Below are positions 8,389 through 17,284 of a DNA stretch of 26,992 bases, piece after piece. The DNA is from Obelidium mucronatum (Eukaryota > Chytridiomycota > Chytridiomycetes > Chytridiales > Chytriomycetaceae). Made by a program: the position numbers and the translations under genes. Below the pieces are notes generated by a model. The model searched no databases. It was not told the origin of the DNA and saw only the letters and a list, made by a program, of their open reading frames with translations. Each line of letters opens with the position of its first letter. The first letter of the stretch is position 1. Location of the stretch: NCBI GenBank assembly GCA_025765595.1, contig JAIVFH010000334.1, forward strand, positions 1 through 26,992, given 5' to 3'.

Positions 8389-10744
8389 TCACCGCTGTTC
8401 CCCACTTCTCGTTGATCCACCACGAGGCGCCGGCCGTCCAGACTGTTGCGGCTGGACAAACCGCTCCCCTCCTCCATACTGCTGCTGAAACTGTTGCGGG
8501 GGACCAGGAGGCGGCGGAGGAGGACCCCCACCCCTTCCTACACCGGTAGATGCAGTAGAACCCGACAGTACTGACTCATTATCTCTAGCAGATCGAGGAG
8601 ATCCTGGAAGCTGTTGCTGGTGAATCGACGAAGGATTCGTTTGGTATTGAGGTGGAGGTCTGCTTCTCACACTCTCTGAACTACCACCTGGCGACATTGG
8701 AATCCATTGCTGTTGCTGCTGCTGTTGATGCTGCTGTTGATACTGCAGGTACCCACTATTTCCAACCATATTCTGCAACGGAATCGCATCCCCACCAAAC
8801 GATCCATTCCGATCCTTTCGCTCTCGAATCAAAGGCTGCCCGGATCCAGCCGCGTACCCAAATGAACTTGTTTCACTACTCGTGCTAGGACTATCACTGT
8901 GATTACTCCTTGCCAGACTATGATACTGTGGGTTCTGGACAGGAAACGGTCCGTTCAAGAAATTCGCAGGGCTGTTTGATCGGTACCCATTGTTGTTGTT
9001 GGTGTTGTTATTTGGTGGAAATGGACCGAATCCAGAAGGTGGCGGAGGTGGTGGAAGGCCGTTCGGGTTATACATGATTCCAGATGGTGGCGGCGGGGGT
9101 CCTCCCATCATTCCTGGTGGAGGCATAATCGGCCCTCCGTAACCTCCAGGCGGTGGAGGCAGGACTCCATATGCAGGTCCAAATCGCTGACCGTTTCCAC
9201 CACCGTAATCACTACCCGGTCCACCAAAAGAAGCATTATATCCAGATCGGTTATCATAATCCGGTCCATCCAAATCCACATCAATGTCAGGTAAAGTTGG
9301 ACGCTGTGTGAGTCCCATCGGCGGAGCCGGTTTGAATGAAATCGAGTCGGGATGATCAGGATCGAATGAATCATGCTCCCCTGCTGCGCCTCCTCCTTTG
9401 CCAGCACCTCCACCATCTGTATTCTTGGCACGAGTTTTCAGTTGTTGGATGCGTTCGAGTTCAGCAAGTTCGGCTTTCCGTGCTTCTTCAGTTCTCTTTC
9501 GGGATTTCTTTTTCAAGAGTTCAGAGATTCTAAATAAAATAAAATAACGACATTATTAGCTCAAACAAGGGCGTTCAAAAAAATCCCCTTAAAATCCCAC
9601 CGCCGCCATACCTCTTATCAATCTTGTGACACACATACTCCTTCAAATTCCCACGCACGATATACAAGAGCGGGAAATACATGAAAAACGCCACAACAAT
9701 GACACAAAATGAAAAAAACCACATTGTGATTGTGAAAGTGGCCAAGACTGTCGTTGCCAATGCAACACCATTGGATGCTCTTGATTCATAGAGCCGGCCA
9801 AACGCCACACCGTATTGTATGAATGGGTTGTCGTATTTGAGGTAATTTGGGATTAATGATGTGAGGACATCGTACATGTTTAAGGCGTTGATGTACACTC
9901 TGTTTTTTGTGGGAAACCAAAACGAAAACAAAAAACATTAGCAAACAAACAACAACCAACACATAAAAAAAAACTCAATCAATCACCTCGGAAACTCTGC
10001 CAAAAACAACCTCTTCCAACTCTTGAACGCAAAGAAAACGAAAAACGCAATCACATCCACCTGCTTCCTCGAATTCAAAATCTCTGCAAAGAAGCAATAA
10101 TGCGGATACGATTTCAACACGTAATACCGATACGCTACATGATTCGTCAAGGAATAAGATATATCTCTTGACTTGATCACGATCCGGCCTTTACGCCAAT
10201 CCAACAAGAGTAACACGAGGGACATGATTACAGAGGCAAGCATGATCCATGGACGTGCTTTTTTAGGGGCCAAGGTTTCTGTTATTCCTTTCCCGGAACA
10301 GAAGATGGATGCGATTCCGTTGCTAATATCGTTTGTTGATGTTGAGTTTGAAGATGTTGTGCATGAAAAGTTTTGGTCAAAGACGTTTGATTGGATCATG
10401 AGGACTAGAATTGTGATATCGGCAGTGTATACGAGGACGGATTTGACGGTGAGGAAGAATATGAATGAGTATTGCAGTTTGCGGGTCCAGCTGTCGTCAA
10501 TCTGGGAGGAAATAAAAAAAAAATGTTTTGATGAGTTTCACAAGGAGGAAGGAAGGGTGCGCATAAGGAATGCTGTTGCATTCTCTTCCTTACGTGGTCA
10601 TCTACATCAATGTAGTCGAACTTATGGTCGCTGAAAGGGGGGAACAGGAAGTTGCAGTTAAAAATGGTGGCTCTTGGAAGGTGCTTGGGGATCAAGCAAT
10701 GTGACTCACGGTATATCCTCCCGCTTCCATTTCGGCTGCGACAT
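8389..10744 (-). CDS. Fungal Kch1/Prm6-type potassium channel, gene B
   Basis: Exons 10744-10710, 10630-10594, 10501-9987, 9899-9612 and 9529-8389 join exactly to 671 residues. Exons 2 and 4 (37 and 288 bp) have the same lengths as in gene A, so the pair is a tandem duplication. The start is MSQPKWKREDIP then DHKFDYID. Spans: about residues 36-59, 107-126 and 240-277, with a further hydrophobic stretch near 173-185 (VIAFFVFFAFKSW). RGNLKEYVCHKIDKR and the basic ISELLKKKSRKR segment follow, as in yeast Kch1 (GLREYICVTV region). The 370-residue tail is much longer than in gene A: Gly/Pro/Asn/Gln-rich, repeated PPPPP blocks, a Gln run, RPTLPDIDVDLD and GQPLIRERK. The polyproline blocks are potential SH3 ligands. 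Codon use is AT-leaning, unlike exon 3 of gene A. The stop is 161 bp upstream of gene A's start. Confidence 0.87.
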
Positions 10745-11138
10745 TTCGAATGTTCAGCAACGGGGGCGCAGAACAGAAGTGGAAGGTTGAAAGTGGGTTC
10801 TGGCAACCACAGCTGCAAAAGTTACAATAATGAAAGATTTGAATCAAAAAAATTCAGTTGAGGAACTCGTTTGAAGTTCTATAAATAGATTGACCATTTA
10901 ACAGAGAAAAGGAAAAAGTAAACCTGTCATGAAAAGAAGAATAAAAATAACCGCTGTATCTCGCATACAGTAGACGGAAGGAAACCCTCCCCGTCCGCTC
11001 AGGGTTTTATTTCAAGAGCGATTTCTCCAACGCTATCGCTTTTAAATATTAGGTATTGAAAAGAATCTTTGTATCTTAAACTTTTGGGCATACGCCGATA
11101 CGTTGATTTCTTTTGATATATATAATTGGCATCTTCAG
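10745..11138. other. Intergenic region between Kch gene B and the P450 fragment
   Basis: This 394 bp gap should hold the promoter of Kch gene B (minus strand). A TATA-like CTATAAATAG lies at about 10879-10888; read on the minus strand it is also TATA-like (CTATTTATAG), 135-145 bp upstream of the start. No coding sequence for the missing N-terminal half of the neighbouring P450 was found here on either strand. Confidence 0.45.
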
Positions 11139-11785
11139 GCGACTCTGACCACGCGTTCAAGCACACGGTCGCGTGCGCCAAGGAGGCGCTCTCGAAGGGC
11201 CACGACACGACGCGCAACACGCTGGCTTTTCTCGCGTTTGAGTTGGCGCGCCACCCGGCGGTCGCCGATGCGATCCACGCCGAAATCGCCGAAAGCGGCG
11301 GCGAAAACAGCGCCGACTTCAGCGACGAAAGCGCCAAGAAAATGCCGCTTCTCCACGCGGCGATCCTCGAAGCGAGTCGCCTCTACAGCCTGGCGGTGAT
11401 GGTCAACCGTGGACTCGAAGAAGACCTGGTCGTTGAGGGATACACGCTGAAGCGCGGCAGTCAGCTGCTGTTTGCGCTCGTGTGGAATCACCACGATGAG
11501 AGCGTTTGGCAGGATCCGCTGGTGTTCAACCCGTATCGCTTCGTGGACGGGAAGGAAGCTTCTACTGGGCCTGTGGGGTTCGGGTATTCCCTAGCGCCGT
11601 TTGGGCATGGAATGAGAAAGTGTCCTGGACAGAGTCTCGCTATGATGGAAATTGCTGTAGTGATTGGGCACTTGATTAAGGGCTTCAAGTTTCATTTGGT
11701 GGACCCAGAGATGGAGGTGAAGGTGAATGAGGCAGGGATGGTGCGAGAGTGTTTGGATTTCGCTGTTCAGTTTGTTCCTCGATAG
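11139..11785 (+). pseudogene. Cytochrome P450, C-terminal half only (5'-truncated)
   Basis: Cytochromes P450 are haem-thiolate monooxygenases. The open frame covers only the last ~215 residues, against a usual length of about 500. Visible in order: the I-helix oxygen-binding motif GHDTT (11198-11212), the K-helix ExxR as EASR (11369-11380), the meander FNPYRF, and the haem loop FGHGMRKCPG (11600-11629, Cys at 11621-11623), then a normal C-terminus to TAG. The substrate-recognition N-terminal half, A to H helices and membrane anchor are missing. The frame is closed just upstream by TAA at 11123-11125, and TTCAG at 11134-11138 could be a surviving intron acceptor. GC is about 65% at 11161-11400 but falls towards the 3' end. 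It could also be an exon of a gene whose other exons were not recognised, but none is visible nearby. The subfamily cannot be named. Confidence 0.72.
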
Positions 11786-11945
11786 TCTGCTCGATAGTTC
11801 CTCTTTTCAAGTAAAAGTACGTTTTGAGTTTATTTGCGGACTTCAAAAAATGTCAATGCCAAAACAAAGAATGGTGTTCAAGTCATTTCTACCAGAATTC
11901 GCACTCATAACCAACATCTGCCTCTGAATTAAGATCTCCAGAGCG

Positions 11946-11959
11946 TTGCCCTGGCAACA
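11946..11959 (+). promoter_or_regulatory. RFX-type X-box (GTTGCC-CT-GGCAAC)
   Basis: A perfect inverted repeat of GTTGCC and GGCAAC with a 2 bp spacer lies 163-176 bp upstream of the orphan gene's ATG at 12122. It fits the RFX X-box consensus GTNRCC(0-3)RGYAAC. In animals and related opisthokonts RFX factors use such sites to drive ciliary genes. A use for flagellar or cell-cycle expression here is inference. A match of this quality is rare by chance. Confidence 0.6.
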
Positions 11960-12121
11960 AAGTCTGTCTCCACTCTGATGCAGTTTGGAGTATACATATG
12001 ACAACGAGAGCGGACTCAAGTCAACGATTTGCCAAAGTTTGAATGACAAAGGATGCGATGAATGTATAATAAATTACATGAATTATGTGGTTCTCGATAA
12101 ATAAAAAAAGAAAGAAAATAA

Positions 12122-13054
12122 ATGAACTGGACTGGCGGTAATGGCCGCACTGGTTTTGGCCGAGGAACAACATCAACGTTTCAACACGCCAAAGCAACGT
12201 TGAAAGAAACAAAGAAAGCATTGGTTCAACGGCCGAGCCATCGCTCCGAGGTCCCTTCACTGAGAGCAAAGTCACTTTTTTCCCGTCTCTTGAATCCAAC
12301 AAAAACCAACTCGAATATTCAAAGTCCACGCAAGTCAAGAGATATTTCACAGCTTGTTATTTCGCCAAAGATTGTTAAGAAGCCGAAGGGGCGCGCAAAG
12401 ACTAACTTGAAGCCAAAGAGTCTGAGGGAGTTATGGATTCAGAATGGGATGAATTCCGCAGCTGAAAAGGAACGACAAGAGAAGGTTTTAGTTGAAAAGG
12501 AAATGACTGGACAATCAAAGGAATGCTTTAAAAGCCCATCGTTTTCCACGCCAACGTCGCCTAGTACGCATCCCAACTATTCAAACGTCCGCAATCAATC
12601 CGAATCCGAATCCGAAGTCGATTCTCCCATTTTATCTTCTCGTCAAAGCCTTGACAGAAATTTACTGTCCTTGCCCCATCCTTCGCCCTTGCTAAAATCA
12701 TGTCGCGAGAACCGAATCCCAGTCGAACCAACGATCAAATCAGAGACTGATTGGATGGCGATGTTATGGCCTCAAGAGATTCAAAGTGTTGTTATTCGCG
12801 AAAGTCAAATGACGGTCGATGACGAGTCAAGCAGTTGCAACAGTGACAGTGAGTACAACAGCGACTCGAAACAAAAAGGGCCATCCAATCGAAAAGAAAA
12901 AGAAACGCAAATTATCACACAGTCTGGGACTCGTGTTCCTTTGAGAAAAAAGAATCGTTTGCATACTTCAACTCACCACCATTCTTTGGCTGACTTGGAA
13001 TCACGTATCGACAAGATGGAAGCGAGAGTCATGAAATTGGAAAGAAAGAAATAA
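12122..13054 (+). CDS. Intronless orphan protein with C-terminal coiled coil
   Basis: This is a single open exon of 310 residues starting at the first ATG after a stop-rich A/T region. The N-terminus is Gly/Thr-rich (NWTGGNGRTGFGRGTT). Residues about 20-130 are basic (Lys/Arg-rich, KKPKGRAKTNLKPKSLREL). Residues about 150-270 are Ser/acidic, with SESESE and NSDSEYNSDS stretches that look like phosphorylation-rich disorder. The last ~25 residues (SLADLESRIDKMEARVMKLERK) have clean heptad spacing and should form a coiled coil. No transmembrane segment or enzyme motif is seen and no family is recognised. The X-box 163 bp upstream makes a cilium-related structural protein a reasonable hypothesis, not a call. 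Confidence 0.72.
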   Translation: MNWTGGNGRTGFGRGTTSTFQHAKATLKETKKALVQRPSHRSEVPSLRAKSLFSRLLNPTKTNSNIQSPRKSRDISQLVISPKIVKKPKGRAKTNLKPKSLRELWIQNGMNSAAEKERQEKVLVEKEMTGQSKECFKSPSFSTPTSPSTHPNYSNVRNQSESESEVDSPILSSRQSLDRNLLSLPHPSPLLKSCRENRIPVEPTIKSETDWMAMLWPQEIQSVVIRESQMTVDDESSSCNSDSEYNSDSKQKGPSNRKEKETQIITQSGTRVPLRKKNRLHTSTHHHSLADLESRIDKMEARVMKLERKK

Positions 13055-13090
13055 TTGATGTTATTTTTTTTAATCAAAACCTTCAATCTG

Positions 13091-13131
13091 AAAAAAAAAG
13101 ATCTTTTTTAATCAAAACCTTTCCCCAAATT
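13091..13131 (+). repeat. Promoter block shared by GATA genes 1 and 2 (copy 1)
   Basis: An A-run, AGATCTTTT, then AATCAAAACCTTTCCCC and AAATT is repeated almost exactly at 14516-14551 before GATA gene 2. Copy 1 lies about 155 bp upstream of the gene 1 start and copy 2 about 25 bp upstream of the gene 2 start. It marks the upstream limit of the duplicated unit or a conserved regulatory block. Confidence 0.6.
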
Positions 13132-13285
13132 TTTTTCATTGTGATATCTCGACCTCTTCAGCCCAAAGGAACATCACACCAGCTGTGTTAAATCGAAACA
13201 CAAAACTTAAGACGGATAGTATAGTAAGTGGGTGTTATGGTGAGTGAATGAGCTGATGGAGTAACAGCAGCCACTGCTCAGAACC

Positions 13286-13978
13286 ATGCCAACGTTGCCA
13301 TCCTTTGATTCTCTGTTTACCAAAGTGGCAGAATCAGAACTCGCTCGAAACCCTCAACCTGTCTCAGGCTTTCAACGGACAGTGCCGCCTCCAACAACAA
13401 CAACAACAACGACTGCTGCCACTGTTATCATCGTCCCAAGCCAACCTCTTGTAAAACCATCATGCACATTCAAGAAATCATTTCAGCCAGTTATCCCATC
13501 TTCAGCTTGTCTGCGGAGAAACATCGAATCTTGCCGCGCAGTGATTTACGCTTGTGGAACCGAATGGCTTGCCCCCTTCAACTGCTCGAAATGTGGAACG
13601 TCCGAATCTTCAAAATGGCATCATTTAGGAGGTCTCAAAAAGCTTCGATTGTGCCAGTCCTGTGAGTAATTTGGTTCTGTTGTTTAACCAAGCCGACATT
13701 TGAGATTAAAAAAAATATTCAATAGGCTTTCCAACACTGCCATCCAATGCCACAGGCTCTCATTTTATTTTTCGAGACGATGGAATCCAGAAAAATCAGC
13801 AGCAGACGTCAGCGGTTGCATTCGAAACATTCCCTTCTTCATTGGTATCTTCAGCCCTGACTTCAGCCTGTTTCAACCCATCCCAAATGACTGTCAACTC
13901 AAATGGCGTGAATATTACAAGAACAGGTATGTATTCTTGAATTCTTCTCTCATCAGCTCTTTTTTGAATGGGACTTTC

Positions 13979-14014
<36 letters not shown>

Positions 14015-14296
14015 AAGGCGAACGCTTGATATGTTCCAATTGCAGCGCAATCAAGACGCCACTGTGGAGACGCGATGGGCAAAACAACTTGATTTGCAAT
14101 GCATGTGGTAAATATTTACATCTCGTTTTGTACGTTTTTGTAATACTCATCAACCAAAAAAAAAAAAATTCAAGGTTTATATTTGAGGAACCATCATTCA
14201 CCAAGACCCACGATTACAAAGAAAAGGGACCGGAAGAAGAAAGATGAACTGCTATTTCGACGCAAATCCATTCCACTTTCCAACGTAACAAATTAG
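13286..14296 (+). CDS. GATA zinc-finger transcription factor, array member 1
   Basis: Exons 13286-13661, 13726-13926, 14018-14107 and 14175-14296 give 262 residues. GATA factors bind (A/T)GATA(A/G) sites in the nucleus. The N-terminus is [20 protein letters not shown], the LPSF-type motif shared by the array. A first GATA-like finger is at C100-C103-C123-C126 ([15 protein letters not shown]... LCQSC), with 19 residues in the loop and the conserved Trp, but without TPLWRR. The last Cys codon is split by a phase-1 intron. The canonical finger is C198-C201-C219-C222 ([15 protein letters not shown]... CNACG), encoded on its own 90 bp exon. The tail after [16 protein letters not shown] is basic ([10 protein letters not shown]). 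It is closest to member 2 in sequence and exon layout. Intron 2 contains a 28-T run. DNA binding by the second finger is likely; the role of the first is unknown. Confidence 0.85.
13980..14016 (+). repeat. T28-A9 homopolymer tract in GATA gene 1 intron 2
   Basis: A run of about 28 T is followed by 9 A directly before the acceptor AG (14016-14017). The T run may act as an extreme polypyrimidine tract, but the nine A between it and the AG are unusual. Length variation between strains or reads is expected. Confidence 0.8.
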
Positions 14297-14515
14297 TTTA
14301 AATAAAAAACATATACCTTCATGTGGGAACAATGCAATCAATGGCTCGAGTAGGATTACTGCTATCAGGTTCAGGGAAACTTCCCAGTAACAACGCGAAA
14401 CGAAAAGGAAGAATGAAAAGAGAAGAATCATCAAAGGCAAGGGTTTGCGCATGCCAAATCAACACAATTCTCTTTAGACTTGGAATCAAAAATGGAAACA
14501 ACCTTTTAACTATGC

Positions 14516-14551
14516 AAAAAAGATCTTTTAATCAGAACTTTCCCCCAAATT
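14516..14551 (+). repeat. Promoter block shared by GATA genes 1 and 2 (copy 2)
   Basis: A six-A run, AGATCTTTTAATCAGAACTT and TCCCCCAAATT match the copy at 13091-13131 with few changes. It ends about 25 bp before the ATG of gene 2, so it may lie in the 5' leader. Confidence 0.6.
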
Positions 14552-14575
14552 GAATTACAGCGCATCCTAGAATCA

Positions 14576-15474
14576 ATGCCGCCCCTGCCATCCTTTGATT
14601 CTCTATTTTCCCAAGTTATCGAATCAGAACTAGCTCAAGGCCATCATGCCTTCTCGGACCGACAGAGTGGGGCACAAACTCGCATTCCACCTTTCGCTTT
14701 CGGGTCTTCCATACCTTGCAGCTCTTCAATCATTAAAAACACCTTCCAGCCAGTTATTCCATCTTCAGCATGCCCACGTAACAATAGAAAGCCTCTCTCA
14801 GCGGTGATTCACCCCTGTGGAACTGAATGGCACACTTCCTCCAACTGCACGAAATTCGGAACCTTTGAGTCTAGAAAATGGCGTCATCTAGGATGTACCA
14901 AAAAGCTTCGTTTGTGTCATTCTTGTGAGTGTGTGGTTGTTGACTGGTTGTAACCAAGCCGAGAAACATTGAAAGGAGATTGAAACAACCAACAGGCTTT
15001 CCAACTCTCTCATCAAATGCTGGTCCTCGTGTCTCACATGCTGTTTTTCGAAACTGTCAGCATCAACATCAATTGTCGGTGATTCCATTTGCAACCCCTT
15101 TGTCACCATCTTTTGCTCGGTCGTACCATCCCTCCCAAGATACTTTCGATGCAAGCAACGTGAGAATATCAAGAGCAGGTATCATATCGCCGTCTTAAAT
15201 ATCGCGTTTTTCCGCTTCGCGGTTTTGCTGTTTGAGTTGACTTGAGTTCTAATTTTTTATGATCAGGTGAACGATTGATCTGCTCTAATTGCGCTGCCAT
15301 TAAAACACCACTTTGGAGACGCGATGGCCAAAACAATCTAATTTGTAATGCATGCGGTAAACTTTGAGTGTTTCTGTGCTTATAAAAAAAACCGACCAAA
15401 TACAAAAACAAAAAACACAAGGGTTATACTTCAAGAAGCATCATTCACCAAGACCGGTTTTTAAAAGAGGATAA
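14576..15474 (+). CDS. GATA zinc-finger transcription factor, array member 2
   Basis: Exons 14576-14924, 14996-15178, 15267-15356 and 15422-15474 give 224 residues. It is a close duplicate of member 1: [20 protein letters not shown] at the start, the same [10 protein letters not shown] block, the same four-exon layout and an identical 90 bp exon for the canonical finger (C183-C186-C204-C207, [16 protein letters not shown]). The first finger is broken: the second zinc ligand is Phe94 (CTKF instead of CSKC), so it should not bind zinc as a GATA finger. The protein ends soon after the finger ([17 protein letters not shown]), leaving a much shorter basic tail than member 1 and most GATA factors, which may weaken DNA binding. 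Intron 1 keeps an AACCAAGCCGA block in common with member 1. Confidence 0.83.
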
Positions 15475-15887
15475 AGTCAGATGTACTACCGCAATTTGAG
15501 CGATGAACAGTTAATCGCAGGACCTCCCTCCAACAAAATTAGATTTAAATAAACATGTCGACGCCACTTCTGACATTTAAGTTTTTTGTAATACATTAAG
15601 ATCTCGGATTGATGGGATGATGATCTGTTAATGTCAAGAGCAGGTGGACGACTGTCAAACTTCAATCGAACTGGATAGAAGTCCGTGAAAAGTCAAGAAA
15701 ATTACAAGCAACCAAACCCTTGGTACCACTGTTGCTAAGGGTATTGTGGATGTTCTCGGATCCCGGAACAACAATAACCCGGACCGGAAGAAAATTTGCA
15801 CTTGATGAATTATCACACTTATCTCACGCACCACCAAAAAAAAAAGCAGAAGTGGGATTCAATCGCTGAAAAAGCAAATTGGAAGCG

Positions 15888-16748
15888 ATGCATCGATTAC
15901 CATCCATCCGCGAAACGCTACTTGCCGCAAGTCACTCAACCAACGATTACGGCTTAATCCTGCCTCCTCTCCTGAATCGCACACCGAGTCACACCCAAGA
16001 TCCAGATGACTCAAAGATCGAGTTTAGAGCGGCACGCGACCATGTAGAACAAGATCTACGTGTGGAGTACAAGATGCTTCCGTCTCTGGCAGAGCTGTCG
16101 AATGGTGTCTCCATCCGATGTGCTCAATGCTCTACTCCTGCTTCTCCATCTTGGTATCGGGGTCTGCACGACGAAAGGCTGTGTCACCGGTGCATTCAAG
16201 GTATGATCAAATGTCTGTATGTTGCATTTCGCTGTGGGCCTGATTGTGCAACAACAACAATCCTTAGATCAAGACCGATACAAGCCAGGCCAGGCAACCA
16301 CAACGTACTGCATCCCCATCCCACATTACGATCACGACCCTCATCCATACGATCAGTACCAGCATCATCAACACTACCTGGAGGCTCCCCAACGAGTTCA
16401 CTTGGAATCGTTTAAACTCCCTGTGAAAATGAAGGGTTGTAGTAAAAAGAACGCACATCACACCGAACCGGTCATTCGGAGTACTGGAGAAATCATGATT
16501 TGCTCGAACTGCTCCAGCATTAAAACTCCAATGTGGAGGCGGGATCAGAAGACCGGTACGCTCGTTTTCCGTTTTTTGAATGGGGCAAGTCATTTATGAT
16601 TGCGTTAATAGGGAAGCCAATATGCAACGCTTGCGGTCTGTACTTTAGAATGCATGGAAAAAAGCGACCCGTGTCAGGACGGATATTCGTTGGAGATGAG
16701 AGTTTCGGAGGAACCGGGGAGTTCTTGATTTTTAAAAAAGAAATTTAG
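15888..16748 (+). CDS. GATA zinc-finger transcription factor, array member 3
   Basis: Exons 15888-16200, 16268-16555 and 16612-16748 give 245 residues. The start ATG gives MHRLPSIRETLLAAS, the array's LPSI motif; a second similar MLPSLAEL segment precedes the first finger. Finger 1 is C78-C81-C99-C102 (CAQCSTPASPSWYRGLHDE, LCHRC): a good GATA-like spacing of 17 with Trp kept, but Ser-Trp-Tyr-Arg replaces Leu-Trp-Arg-Arg. A phase-1 intron follows two codons later. The canonical finger is C183-C186-C205-C208 ([27 protein letters not shown]) with 18 loop residues, split by an intron after the loop Gly. The tail FRMHGKKRPVSGR is short and lacks the usual IRRRxR block. A His/Tyr-rich linker lies between the fingers. 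TTATCA and TTATCT (GATA sites on the minus strand) lie 64-78 bp upstream of the ATG. Confidence 0.83.
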
Positions 16749-17284
16749 AGGTTAAGGGTTTCTTTTGTACAGGCTATTATGTTGATATATTTGTTACTAT
16801 ATTATAAAGAAGATCTTTTTTTTATTTTTACTGGGTGTGGTGTGTGTGTGCAATCTTGAAATCTTTGTGATCATTGATTGAGATTGGGATTAATCTCAGG
16901 ATGAGGCGGTTTTACGACTACCCTATTCGAAATGGAACGAAACGATCGATTCTCACAAACTGATTTTCTCAGCTGTTTCACCTTTTTGTAAGGTATTTAA
17001 TGTAAAATTGGGGCTTGATGGCCCACAACTGTCTTCTTAAAGCTCAGATAGCAGCATAGGTCCAAGTGATTAACTTGCTGAAAGCATCGGAAGATTCGTG
17101 CTTCTATCCGCTGTTGTTCCGGCCCGCAAAAGCCACACAACACGGGCTGAAACACTTGTTGGGGGTTTCGCAATCTGGGGAGGAAAAACATGAAAATTTT
17201 TGGAGTGAAGATGCGAAGGAGATCAGGGCCTATTTTTTTGTTTTGGAAAGCCCTTGACTTTGAATTTCAAGCAGAACCGTAATC
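16749..17284. other. Intergenic region between GATA genes 3 and 4
   Basis: 536 bp without a supported gene. It contains T-rich sequence after the gene 3 stop and short open frames on both strands at about 16997-17257. These have no recognisable motif, no paired start and splice logic, and overlap each other. It presumably holds the gene 3 terminator and gene 4 promoter. No strict TGATAA or AGATAA site was seen here, unlike before genes 5 to 8. Confidence 0.5.

Noticed and set aside
16997..17257. Overlapping open frames on both strands between GATA genes 3 and 4, one with a CGFC segment
   Set aside because: No second CxxC at finger spacing, no start or splice context, and the frames overlap on opposite strands. 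Regarded as chance.
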